Source of the DNA: Butyrivibrio fibrisolvens
GTDB taxonomy: Bacteria; Bacillota; Clostridia; Lachnospirales; Lachnospiraceae
Assembly (NCBI RefSeq): GCF_023206215.1
Contig: NZ_CP065800.1
Span: 186,001-250,000, forward strand
Direction of reading: 5' to 3'
Length of the DNA: 64,000 nucleotides
Under the pieces are notes generated by a model. The model saw only the letters and a list, made by a program, of their open reading frames with translations. It had not been told where the DNA came from and searched no databases. The first letter of the stretch is position 1, and every line of letters starts with the position of its first letter. This document shows positions 35,904 to 43,599 of the stretch, piece by piece. A program made the translations under genes and the position numbers.

Positions 35904-36722
35904 ATGATACAGGATATAGCACCATCAATTTTTCATAATGAATATGTAGTTAGAGAACCTTCGCCGGATGATTACGTCTTTATTTTCAAAAACAGGCAGA
36001 TCCTTGTAAGAGATGATGGAGATAGTATTACATGCCCCAAAGTATCCGATATCGGGAATGACAAGCTTCAGTTTCTCTTCACTATCAACAATAAATACAA
36101 CTACCTGTATCTTGGTGATGAAGATATCTCTCCGGAAGGCTTCTACTATACAGATTTAAAAAGCCTCAGGCGTACTGATAATAAGCTCCTTGCCTTCGCC
36201 GGCATGACAGCTTATCACCTTCATACCTGGTATACCAATAACCGCTTCTGCGGAAGATGCGGCTCTAAGACTATTATATATAACAAAGAAAGAGCTCTAA
36301 AATGCCCTGATTGTGGTAACATCATATATCCCCGCATATCTCCTGCTGTCATCATAGCTGTAACAGATGGTGACAAGATAGTTGTCACAAGATATGCAGG
36401 ACGTGAATATAAAGGCCTTGCTCTTATAGCAGGTTTCTGCGAGATCGGTGAGACCGCAGAAGAAACTGTAGCTCGTGAAGTCATGGAAGAAGTCGGACTT
36501 AAAGTCAAGAATATCCGCTATTACAAAAGTCAGCCCTGGGGCTTTGAATCAGATCTTCTGCTTGGCTACTACTGCCAGCTTGATGGCGACGGTACTATTA
36601 CAATGGATGCTTCCGAACTTAAGACCGCCGAGTGGGTACATAGGGATGACCTTGAAGAAGACAAAGAGCACGTAAGTCTTACTGCTGAAATGATGATGGC
36701 TTTTAAGCATAAACTCTTTTGA
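35904..36722 (+). CDS. nudC: NAD+ diphosphatase / NAD-cap decapping Nudix hydrolase (NudC)
   Basis: The 272-residue protein contains the NudC zinc ribbon (CGRCGSKT ... CPDCGN, about residues 111-136). The Nudix box follows, GFCEIGETAEETVAREVMEEVG (about residues 173-194), matching GX5EX7REUXEEXGU. SQPWGFESDLLLG corresponds to the NudC signature SQPWPFPxS, with Pro replaced by Gly. NudC hydrolyses NADH to NMNH and AMP and removes NAD caps from RNA. The ribosome site comes from repeat copy E. Confidence 0.9.
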   Translation: MIQDIAPSIFHNEYVVREPSPDDYVFIFKNRQILVRDDGDSITCPKVSDIGNDKLQFLFTINNKYNYLYLGDEDISPEGFYYTDLKSLRRTDNKLLAFAGMTAYHLHTWYTNNRFCGRCGSKTIIYNKERALKCPDCGNIIYPRISPAVIIAVTDGDKIVVTRYAGREYKGLALIAGFCEIGETAEETVAREVMEEVGLKVKNIRYYKSQPWGFESDLLLGYYCQLDGDGTITMDASELKTAEWVHRDDLEEDKEHVSLTAEMMMAFKHKLF

Positions 36723-36760
36723 CATTTCAGCAAGCTACAGGCTTCCATAAGGGGCTGATA

Positions 36761-36796
36761 AAAAATTTAAAAAATCTGGATTTTTTAAATTTTAGT
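36761..36796 (+). terminator. Terminator of nudC
   Basis: AAAATTTAAAAAATC pairs with GATTTTTTAAATTTT around a two-base loop; very A/T-rich and immediately upstream of the tRNA promoter. Confidence 0.65.
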
Positions 36797-36797
36797 G

Positions 36798-36826
36798 TTG
36801 ACACTCAATTCCAATTGCGGTAATAT
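36798..36826 (+). promoter_or_regulatory. Promoter of tRNA-Gly
   Basis: Perfect -35 TTGACA (36798-36803), 17-base spacer, -10 TAATAT (36821-36826). A leader hairpin TTTTGTCG-CTGCG/CGCAG-CCGACAAAA follows (about 36829-36861) before the mature tRNA at 36872. Confidence 0.85.
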
Positions 36827-36871
36827 ACTTTTTGTCGCTGCGAAACACGCAGCCGACAAAACTTAATAAAT

Positions 36872-36944
36872 GCGATAGTGGCGTAGTTGGTAACGCGCGA
36901 CCTTGCCAAGGTCGAGACCGCGGGTTCGAGCCCCGTCTATCGCT
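36872..36944 (+). tRNA. tRNA-Gly (anticodon GCC)
   Basis: Acceptor stem GCGATAG/CTATCGC with discriminator T. The anticodon arm is CGACC-TTGCCAA-GGTCG, anticodon GCC. T arm CGCGGGTTCGAGCCCCG. CCA not encoded. A terminator hairpin follows at 36956. Confidence 0.95.
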
Positions 36945-36955
36945 CGCATAAAACG

Positions 36956-36984
36956 AAAAGCACATCCTAAAGGATGTGCTTTTT
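36956..36984 (+). terminator. tRNA-Gly terminator 1
   Basis: AAAAGCACATCCT pairs with AGGATGTGCTTTT around a two-base loop, then T-rich DNA. Confidence 0.85.
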
Positions 36985-36990
36985 GTTTTA

Positions 36991-37102
36991 GTGAGCGGCA
37001 GAGGAGCCGCTCACACGTGGTGCAGGATTCGTATCTCCGCTTCGCTCCGGTCGTCGCAGGACCGAGGTCCCCCGGACCTCGTGCGACCCGTCTATCGCTC
37101 GC
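36991..37102 (+). repeat. Degenerate tRNA-Gly 3'-end duplication with hairpins
   Basis: The 16-base tRNA 3' sequence CCCGTCTATCGCTCGC (36932-36947) is repeated at 37087-37102, followed by GTAAA against ATAAA. Between them are hairpins GTGAGCGGC/GCCGCTCAC (36991-37014) and CGAGGTCC/GGACCTCG (37063-37081), with no intact tRNA. It may be a decayed second tRNA-Gly unit or a small attachment-site-like duplication. Confidence 0.6.
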
Positions 37103-37106
37103 GTAA

Positions 37107-37137
37107 AGAGATGATCACATGATCATCTCTTTTTTTA
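37107..37137 (+). terminator. Terminator 2 after the tRNA 3'-end repeat
   Basis: AGAGATGATCA pairs perfectly with TGATCATCTCT and is followed by T7. Its position relative to the repeat mimics terminator 1 behind the intact tRNA. Confidence 0.85.
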
Positions 37138-37241
37138 TCGAATCGTATGCTCACACTATTTTTTGTATTTTTGACAAAACAGGTCTAAAACTATCTGTTT
37201 TTTTGACAATATTTTTGACATTGTCGAAAAATAATCTCTTA

Positions 37242-37383
37242 TTGATTTTCAAACTATAAAGATGTAGAATTCCATTTAGTAAATCAAATATGTGAATGTT
37301 CATCGGAGGGTGAGTTATTCTTGAAATAACAAGCTGGATAAGATGACTGGTTGAAACACCAGTTATACTTATCCAGCTTTTTT
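37242..37383 (+). promoter_or_regulatory. Promoter and attenuator-like leader of the second MATE gene
   Basis: TTGATT (37242-37247), 17-base spacer and TAGAAT (37265-37270) form a promoter. A leader of about 130 bases follows, with a GTTATT/AATAAC hairpin (about 37314-37330) and an intrinsic terminator AAGCTGGATAAG/CTTATCCAGCTT plus T-tract (37331-37383). The gene's own ribosome site comes only after the terminator. GGAGGG sits before a TTG-AAA-TAA triplet in the leader. Confidence 0.6.
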
Positions 37384-37406
37384 CGATGGGAAAGGAAATA
37401 TGACTT

Positions 37407-38747
37407 GTGAAAGCTCAAAAGAATTTTACTGAAGGGAAAATATTAGGACCGCTTTTACAATTTGCTCTACCAGTACTATTTGCGCTGTTTCTGCAATCAC
37501 TATATGGTGCAGTGGATCTTATGATTGTTGGAAAATTTGCTGAACCGGCAGATGTGTCAGGAGTATCTACAGGATCTCAGATAATGATGACTTTGACCAA
37601 TCTTGTCAGTTCATTATCAATGGGAATGACAGTATTTCTAGGACAAAAGATTGGTGAAAATAAGGCGGCAGAAGGCGGCAAAATTGTTGCAAACGGTATA
37701 ATCTTATTTTTTATTATAGGCATTGTATTAACTATTTTTATATCAGCTTGCTCAGGATTACTTGCCAGCATTATGAATGCTCCTGAAGAAGCTTATGATA
37801 TGACTGTTTCTTACGTCAGAATATGTGGTACTGGAGCTATTATTATAATTTCCTATAATCTTATTGGAAGTATATTCAGAGGACTTGGAGATTCAATCAC
37901 CCCTTTAGTAACAGTTTTAATTGCTTGTATTTTCAATATTATTGGCGACCTTGCTCTGGTTGCAGGATTCAAAATGGGCACAACTGGAGCTGCACTTGCA
38001 ACTGTTGCTGCACAGTTTATAAGCGTCATAATATCTCTGGTACTGATCAGTAAGAAGACATTGCCATTTAAGCTTGATAAGTCTTGTTTTAAATTTAATA
38101 GAGAAATCATAAAAAAAATAATATTTATTGGCGCTCCTGTAGCACTTCAGGATCTGCTTGTTGGAATCTCATTTCTTGTAATTCTTGCTATTGTTAATAG
38201 TCTTGGGGTTATAGCTTCTGCCGGTGTAGGCGTTGCAGAAAAAGTATGTGGATTTATTATGTTGATCCCATCAGCTTTTGCTCAATCTATGTCAGCCTTT
38301 GTTTCTCAGAATAGAGGAGCTTGTAAATATGATAGGGCATTCAAAGGATTAAAATATGCGATTGGAGTTTCGCTTATATTTGCAGTTTTGATGTTCTATT
38401 CAGCATTTTTCCATGGAGATATGCTATCAGGAATTTTTGCCAATGATGCAGATGTCATAGCCGCATCATGGGATTATCTGAGGGCATATGCAATTGATTG
38501 CCTCTTCACATGTTTCCTATTCTGCTTTATTGGATTTTTTAATGGTATGGAATATACGAGATTTGTGATGATACAAGGCATTGTTGGAGCTTTTTGGGTC
38601 AGGATTCCTGTTTCATACTTCATGAGTAAGCAGGATCCTGTATCCCTTTTTCACATAGGACTGGCCACCCCCTGCTCAACAATCATCCAGATTACGATGT
38701 GCTTTATATGTCTTATGGTACTAAAAAAAGGTCTTAATAAAGAATAA
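37407..38747 (+). CDS. MATE family efflux transporter
   Basis: This 446-residue protein has about twelve transmembrane helices in two MatE halves (LQFALPVLFALFLQSLYGAVDLMIVG and the repeat near residue 240, FIGAPVALQDLLVGISFL). It is distinct from the MATE at 26290. The start is a GTG at 37407 with AAAGGA 11 bases before it; the ATG at 37400 is out of frame. The terminator-like hairpin directly upstream suggests inducible expression, perhaps by the exported compound. Confidence 0.87.
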   Translation: MKAQKNFTEGKILGPLLQFALPVLFALFLQSLYGAVDLMIVGKFAEPADVSGVSTGSQIMMTLTNLVSSLSMGMTVFLGQKIGENKAAEGGKIVANGIILFFIIGIVLTIFISACSGLLASIMNAPEEAYDMTVSYVRICGTGAIIIISYNLIGSIFRGLGDSITPLVTVLIACIFNIIGDLALVAGFKMGTTGAALATVAAQFISVIISLVLISKKTLPFKLDKSCFKFNREIIKKIIFIGAPVALQDLLVGISFLVILAIVNSLGVIASAGVGVAEKVCGFIMLIPSAFAQSMSAFVSQNRGACKYDRAFKGLKYAIGVSLIFAVLMFYSAFFHGDMLSGIFANDADVIAASWDYLRAYAIDCLFTCFLFCFIGFFNGMEYTRFVMIQGIVGAFWVRIPVSYFMSKQDPVSLFHIGLATPCSTIIQITMCFICLMVLKKGLNKE

Positions 38748-38775
38748 CATTCATGCAAGCAATTACGCCTATCTA

Positions 38776-38804
38776 TTGACGAAAACTTACTTTAACCATA
38801 TAAT
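38776..38804 (+). promoter_or_regulatory. Strong promoter with near-consensus elements
   Basis: TTGACG (38776-38781), 17-base spacer, perfect TATAAT (38799-38804). A terminator begins about 12 bases after the -10 box. Confidence 0.8.
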
Positions 38805-38810
38805 CTCTTC

Positions 38811-38864
38811 AACAGAACCCGACACGCCTCTCATTATGATGCGGACCACGTCGGGTCATTTTTT
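38811..38864 (+). ncRNA. Candidate ~55-nt RNA (promoter directly followed by terminator)
   Basis: From the predicted start near 38811 a transcript would fold ACCCGAC (38817-38823) with GTCGGGT (38850-38856) around 26 bases and end in T6. It has no ORF of note. It could be a small RNA, or an attenuated leader for the esterase gene 150 bases downstream. Confidence 0.45.
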
Positions 38865-38931
38865 ATGATATAGGCCATATACCGCTCGATAAGGATGCTG
38901 CAAATTTGTGCACAATAATACTCATATAGAT

Positions 38932-38937
38932 TATAAT
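38932..38937 (+). promoter_or_regulatory. Possible -10 box of the feruloyl esterase gene
   Basis: A perfect TATAAT lies about 75 bases before the ATG at 39011. No good -35 is seen at 16-18 bases. Confidence 0.4.
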
Positions 38938-39010
38938 AGTCTTTAACACGCCGTTTATAGCATCTCAGCTTAGAATTAATGTATTTTTAAATAATATTGG
39001 GAGGGACAAA

Positions 39011-39763
39011 ATGTATATTGATTGTGACGGTATAAAATTAAACGCATATCTGGACATGCCAAAAGAAAATCCGGAAAAATGCCCATTGTGCATCATAATC
39101 CATGGTTTTACAGGTCATAGCGAGGAAAGGCACATTGTTGCTGTTCAGGAAGCTCTAAACGAAATCGGAGTAGCAACACTTCGCGCTGATATGTACGGAC
39201 ATGGCAAGAGTGATGGTAAGTTTGAAAATCACACGCTTTTTAAGTGGCTCACAAATATTCTTGCAGTAGTTGACTATGCCAAAAAGCTTAGCTTTGTCAC
39301 AGACATCTACATGGCAGGACATTCTCAGGGCGGACTCTCTGTAATGCTTGCTGCAGCAATGGAAAGAGATATTATCAAGGCGCTTATTCCATTATCACCT
39401 GCTGCAATGATCCCTGAAATTGCCAGAACCGGAGAACTCCTCGGACTTAAATTTGATCCTGAGAATATTCCTGACGAATTGGAAGCCTGGGATGGCAGAA
39501 AGCTTAAGGGTAACTATGTCAGAGTTGCTCAGACCATAAAAGTTGAAGACTATATAGACAAATATCAAAAGCCTGTGCTTATCGTACACGGAGATCAGGA
39601 CGAAACTGTACCTTATGACTCTTCAGTTAAGTTCTCCAAGCTGTACAAGAACTGTAAATTGGTAACTATCCCCGGGGATACTCACTGCTATGACCACCAT
39701 CTTGAGCTTGTCACCAAGGCAGTAAAAGAATTTATGCTAGAACAGATGGACAAAACAAACTAA
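39011..39763 (+). CDS. Feruloyl/cinnamoyl esterase (Est1E-like)
   Basis: The 250-residue protein matches, from memory, the Butyrivibrio proteoclasticus feruloyl esterase Est1E along its whole length. The catalytic triad falls at the same positions: Ser105 in GHSQGG, Asp197 in GDQDE and His225 in DTHCYDHH. HGFTGHSEERH supplies the oxyanion hole, and an alpha/beta cap lies about residues 130-180. It releases ferulate and related hydroxycinnamates from arabinoxylan fragments. No signal peptide, so it acts on imported feruloylated oligosaccharides. GGGAGGG precedes the ATG. It is monocistronic. The match should be confirmed by alignment. Confidence 0.92.
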   Translation: MYIDCDGIKLNAYLDMPKENPEKCPLCIIIHGFTGHSEERHIVAVQEALNEIGVATLRADMYGHGKSDGKFENHTLFKWLTNILAVVDYAKKLSFVTDIYMAGHSQGGLSVMLAAAMERDIIKALIPLSPAAMIPEIARTGELLGLKFDPENIPDELEAWDGRKLKGNYVRVAQTIKVEDYIDKYQKPVLIVHGDQDETVPYDSSVKFSKLYKNCKLVTIPGDTHCYDHHLELVTKAVKEFMLEQMDKTN

Positions 39764-39808
39764 GGTCAAAGTAATATTCACGGATAGACTTCCTCAGAAG
39801 ATGCAGAA

Positions 39809-39831
39809 GGGGCTGTTGCGCAAACAGCCCC
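39809..39831 (+). terminator. Esterase terminator hairpin
   Basis: GGGGCTGTT pairs with AACAGCCCC around a 5-base loop; weak tail. Confidence 0.6.
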
Positions 39832-39918
39832 AAAATCAATTCACCTTGATCTATTGTTCTTAATTTCATCAATTGACAGTCCTTTTGGTATATACGAATT
39901 AGCTACTACTAAAATAAT

Positions 39919-39968
39919 CCCTTGATTCTGGTGCATATCATTCGTACCAAGAATCAAGGGACTTTTTT
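39919..39968. terminator. Bidirectional terminator esterase / DegV
   Basis: CCCTTGATTCT and GGT pair with ACC and AGAATCAAGGG around about 15 bases, followed by T6 on the plus side. Confidence 0.8.
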
Positions 39969-40857
39969 AATCATCTTTTTGATCGCCTATGTAGAATACC
40001 GCTACAGTTCCCGGGCCTGTATGGCTTCCGATGGTGGTACCTATATCGTTGATCATCACTTTGCCTTTAAGCTTAGGGAATCTCTCTTCTATAAGGCTTG
40101 CAACATACTCTGCATCTTCTCTGCATGCAGACTGGGATATGAAGCACTTGCCACTATAGTCTTTGCCGCCAAGTGCCCTTTCTTCCATGATATCGACAAC
40201 TCTTTGTGATACCTTCTTCTTGGTTCTTATCTTCTCTCTCGGGATAAGCTTACCTTCTATATTCACATTAAGAAGAGGACAGATATTGAGCATAGATCCT
40301 ACAAATCCTGCTGTTTTGGATACTCTGCCTCCTTTTATATAGAATGTAAGATCGGTTGAGAAGAACCAGTGCTGCACTTTATTTCTTATATCAAGAGCAA
40401 ATGCGCAAAGATCTTCAAAGCTAAGTCCCTGATCTCTTTTATCTGCAAGTATATCCATAAGAAGTCCATATCCAGATGAAGCTGCAAGTGAATCAATTAT
40501 CTCTATCTTTCTGTCAGGATATTTGTCCAGCACCATATCCTTGGCAATATTGGCAGAATTGATAGTACCTGATATTCCTGAAGAAAGAGTCAGGTGAATG
40601 ATATCCTTACCTTCCTTTACTATACTTTCAAAATACTCTTCGTACTCTTCTACATTGATCTGTGAAGTCTTGGTATCAGCTCCGTCCTCCATCTTCTTAT
40701 AAAACTCGTCAAAAGGTATCGTCTGACCCAGATCATCCAGATAGTCTACTCCATCCAGCTGATAATGAAAGCAAATATATCTGATATTCTTTTTTTCAAA
40801 AAAATCCTTTGGAAGATCTACTGTCGAACAACAACTGATAACATATCCTGATTCCAT
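39967..40857 (-). CDS. DegV family fatty-acid-binding protein (second paralogue)
   Basis: This protein of about 296 residues is a DegV/FakB-like protein: VISCCSTVDLPKDFF, DTKTSQINVEEYEEYF, IIHLTLSSGISGTINSA, IIDSLAASSGYG and IGTTIGSHTGPGTVAVFYIG. The N-terminus carries a CCST motif in place of the DSSAxL of other members. The start at 40857 follows AAGGAG; the frame's upstream extension lacks a site. The stop lies at the edge of the shared terminator. Confidence 0.87.
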   Translation of the reverse strand: MESGYVISCCSTVDLPKDFFEKKNIRYICFHYQLDGVDYLDDLGQTIPFDEFYKKMEDGADTKTSQINVEEYEEYFESIVKEGKDIIHLTLSSGISGTINSANIAKDMVLDKYPDRKIEIIDSLAASSGYGLLMDILADKRDQGLSFEDLCAFALDIRNKVQHWFFSTDLTFYIKGGRVSKTAGFVGSMLNICPLLNVNIEGKLIPREKIRTKKKVSQRVVDIMEERALGGKDYSGKCFISQSACREDAEYVASLIEERFPKLKGKVMINDIGTTIGSHTGPGTVAVFYIGDQKDD

Positions 40858-41252
40858 AAAAACTCCTTCGATGATAAGGCTATGACCACACCAGCCAAGG
40901 TACAATGCCAAGCCCATTACACCGTTTATCTTATTACAAAAAACTTATAGTTAAGTTTATAGTATGGTTTTACCAATTACAATAGTTTAATATTTTTAAG
41001 TGTAATTATTGTACCATATTTCATCCACTTTTAAACGCCCAAAATTACAATCAAACGATACCGTAACCAATATTTACTTTTTGAATTATTTTTATAAAAA
41101 AACTCTAATACTGTTTTTCACTGAATTAGTTTCTCCTAATTTTGACTTATTTTAAGCTTGAATTAAGCTTCGGATATTGGAGTTTCTTATCTTTTTTGTT
41201 ACAATTTTAAAGATGTTAAAATTATTGAATTGATATATTGAGGAGATATCAC
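40858..41252. other. Divergent intergenic region
   Basis: About 395 bases between DegV (minus) and the ABC ATPase gene (plus). Very AT-rich, with two TTAAGCTT direct repeats near 41150-41170. It should hold promoters for both genes, but none is convincing by eye. Confidence 0.4.
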
Positions 41253-42236
41253 ATGGCATTTGAAGTTAAACATTTGCAGAAAAAATTTGGAGATAAACAG
41301 GCAGTCGAAGATCTTTCATTTGAGCTTAAAGAGCCCGGAGTATATGCGCTTCTTGGAACCAATGGCGCAGGCAAGTCAACTTCCATTCGTATGATGCTTG
41401 GAATACTCGAAAGAGATAACGGCGAAGTTCTCTTTGGCGGAGAGAACTTTGATACACGTAAAGTCAACGTCGGATACCTTGCAGAAGAAAGAGGTCTGTA
41501 TCCCAAATATCCTATCATGGATCAGCTCTTATACTTCGCATCTTTAAAGGGCTTATCCGCAGACACCGCAATGGACAGGATCAAGTATTGGGGAGACAGG
41601 CTCAAGGTCACAGAGTATCTTTTTCCTGAGAGAAAAAAGGGTAAGAAATTCAAACCAACTCTTGCAGATCAGCTGTCCAAAGGTAACCAGCAGAAGATCC
41701 AGCTTATGGCTGCTCTTATATCAGACCCTCAGTTTCTGATTCTTGACGAGCCGCTTTCAGGCCTTGACCCGGTTAATACAGACCTTTTCAAAAGCGTTAT
41801 CCGTGAAGAGATCGCCAGGAACAAATATATCATCATGTCATCCCACCAGATGCCTGTTATTGAAGAGTTCTGCGAAGATATCACTATCCTTAACAGGGGC
41901 AAAGCTGTAGTATCCGGCAATCTCAACCAGATAAAAAAATCCTACGGTCGTGTCAATCTCTTTGTTAAGTGTGATGAAGATATCTCAGATACTATCAGCA
42001 CACTCGGCATCAAGGTCGTTAATAACACACCTGCCGGCATACAGCTCAAGGTCAAGGATGAATCTGAAGCCAAATCCCTTCTAAAGCGCCTTAGCGATGA
42101 ATCAAGGACCATCGTAAGATTCGAACTCAGAGAGCCTTCACTTCACGAGATCTTCATTGAAAGCGTCGGAGAAAGTGCTTTAGATAACGATCAGAATAAC
42201 GCAGATAACAAAGCGGAGGAAAACATAAGTGAATAA
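41253..42236 (+). CDS. ABC transporter ATP-binding protein (NatA-like)
   Basis: The protein of about 327 residues has Walker A GTNGAGKST, signature LSKGNQQKIQLMAAL (LSKGN instead of LSGGQ) and Walker B FLILDEPLSGLDP. A C-terminal extension follows (NLFVKCDEDISDTISTLGIK) and an acidic Asn-rich tail. It resembles NatA-type ATPases paired with ABC-2 permeases, which export Na+ or antibiotics. The start at 41253 is set by GAGGAG 7 bases upstream. It overlaps the next gene by 8 bases. Confidence 0.9.
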   Translation: MAFEVKHLQKKFGDKQAVEDLSFELKEPGVYALLGTNGAGKSTSIRMMLGILERDNGEVLFGGENFDTRKVNVGYLAEERGLYPKYPIMDQLLYFASLKGLSADTAMDRIKYWGDRLKVTEYLFPERKKGKKFKPTLADQLSKGNQQKIQLMAALISDPQFLILDEPLSGLDPVNTDLFKSVIREEIARNKYIIMSSHQMPVIEEFCEDITILNRGKAVVSGNLNQIKKSYGRVNLFVKCDEDISDTISTLGIKVVNNTPAGIQLKVKDESEAKSLLKRLSDESRTIVRFELREPSLHEIFIESVGESALDNDQNNADNKAEENISE

Positions 42237-43599
42237 AAATGATCTAAGAGGATTCAAGCAAGTCTTTATGTTTGAATTCATGACAGGCATCAAGAAAACA
42301 GGCTTCAAGGTATTCCTGGCTATAATATGCACTCTTTCCTTCTGTTATATGCCCTTAATGCTTATCATAAGTAATATCAAAAATAGTGACGATTCAGGCA
42401 AGAATACTCAGGCAATATCTTCTATTGAATCAGTATATATTTATGATAATTCAGGTCTTGAGATAGACTTTGATTCTTTTATAGATAATGAAGTCTACAA
42501 GAATGTTTCATTCATAACAGACTCCGAAAAGTCATACGATGAAGCTATAGACAGTTTTGATAAGGACACAGACATTTATAGTCTTATCATTAAAACAGAG
42601 TATGATAAGCAAAAAGGATTTGATGTTTATATTACACGTTCTCCAGGGTCTAAGATAAAAGATTCTGAGCTTTCTGATTTTGAAGATGCCTATGTATCTT
42701 TTTACAGAGAAGGAGTCCTTAAAAACCTTGGCGTAAGCGAAGAAGATTATGAATATCTGTCCAAAGAATTCGACGTGACAGTTATGAAAACTGATAAAGA
42801 GGGTAACTTCTTCGAAGATACAGGAAGTATCTCATCCGGCGATTACTTCGTAATGCTGGCAGGTCTTATGATAGTATTCATGTTCATAAACATGTCTGTT
42901 GGAAATGTAGCAACTTCTATAGCAACAGAGAAGTCTTCAAGGGTTATCGAATATCTCCTTACAGGAACAAGGCCCCTTGCACTACTGTCCGGCAAAATCT
43001 GTGCAAGACTTTTAGAGACTTTGATCACAACTTTTGCTGCTTACGGATGCTTCTTCCTATCACAGCTTCTGTGCATAATCATAAATGCGCAGAACATAGT
43101 TTCAAGCGCATCTTCAGGAAGTGTAGTTGTAGTCTCTTCAATATGGGAGAATATCACGCTTTCAAAGCTTGTAATAACTGTTTTATACTTCCTTGCAGGA
43201 TTGTGCCTGTATTCAATAATAGGAGCTTTGACAGGTGCAAGTGTATCCAAGCTCGATGAGCTCCAGGATGCGTATAAGACATTCAGCTTCCTTCTTATCA
43301 TCTGCACTTATGCAGACATGGCTCTTATTATCATGATGCTTAACATGAGCGGAACTGAAGCTTTTAAGAATTATATAGCAATATGTCCTTTTACCGGTGC
43401 ATTCATCACACCTGCCCTTATACTTACAGGTAAGATCAGCATCCTGACAGGACTTATAGCTCTTATAGTAATAGTCATAGCCGCAGTTATCATCTTCATT
43501 CTATCTTCGGCAGTTTATGAATCCATGCTCCTGTTCCAGGGCAAGAGACTCAAAGCTAAAGACGTTATCAAACTCATGAAAAAACAGGTGGTTGTATGA
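42229..43599 (+). CDS. ABC-2 type permease (NatB-like)
   Basis: The 456-residue protein has one N-terminal helix (VFLAIICTLSFCYMPLMLIIS), an extracellular domain of about 160 residues and five further helices (ending IVIVIAAVIIFILSS), the ABC2_membrane_3/NatB plan. It starts at GTG 42229 behind GCGGAGG and overlaps the ATPase stop. The next gene starts inside its stop (ATGA), so the three are translationally coupled. Confidence 0.87.
   Translation: MNKNDLRGFKQVFMFEFMTGIKKTGFKVFLAIICTLSFCYMPLMLIISNIKNSDDSGKNTQAISSIESVYIYDNSGLEIDFDSFIDNEVYKNVSFITDSEKSYDEAIDSFDKDTDIYSLIIKTEYDKQKGFDVYITRSPGSKIKDSELSDFEDAYVSFYREGVLKNLGVSEEDYEYLSKEFDVTVMKTDKEGNFFEDTGSISSGDYFVMLAGLMIVFMFINMSVGNVATSIATEKSSRVIEYLLTGTRPLALLSGKICARLLETLITTFAAYGCFFLSQLLCIIINAQNIVSSASSGSVVVVSSIWENITLSKLVITVLYFLAGLCLYSIIGALTGASVSKLDELQDAYKTFSFLLIICTYADMALIIMMLNMSGTEAFKNYIAICPFTGAFITPALILTGKISILTGLIALIVIVIAAVIIFILSSAVYESMLLFQGKRLKAKDVIKLMKKQVVV

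Noticed and set aside
36903..37106. 67-residue ORF on the plus strand
   Set aside because: It begins inside tRNA-Gly and runs through terminator and repeat hairpins.
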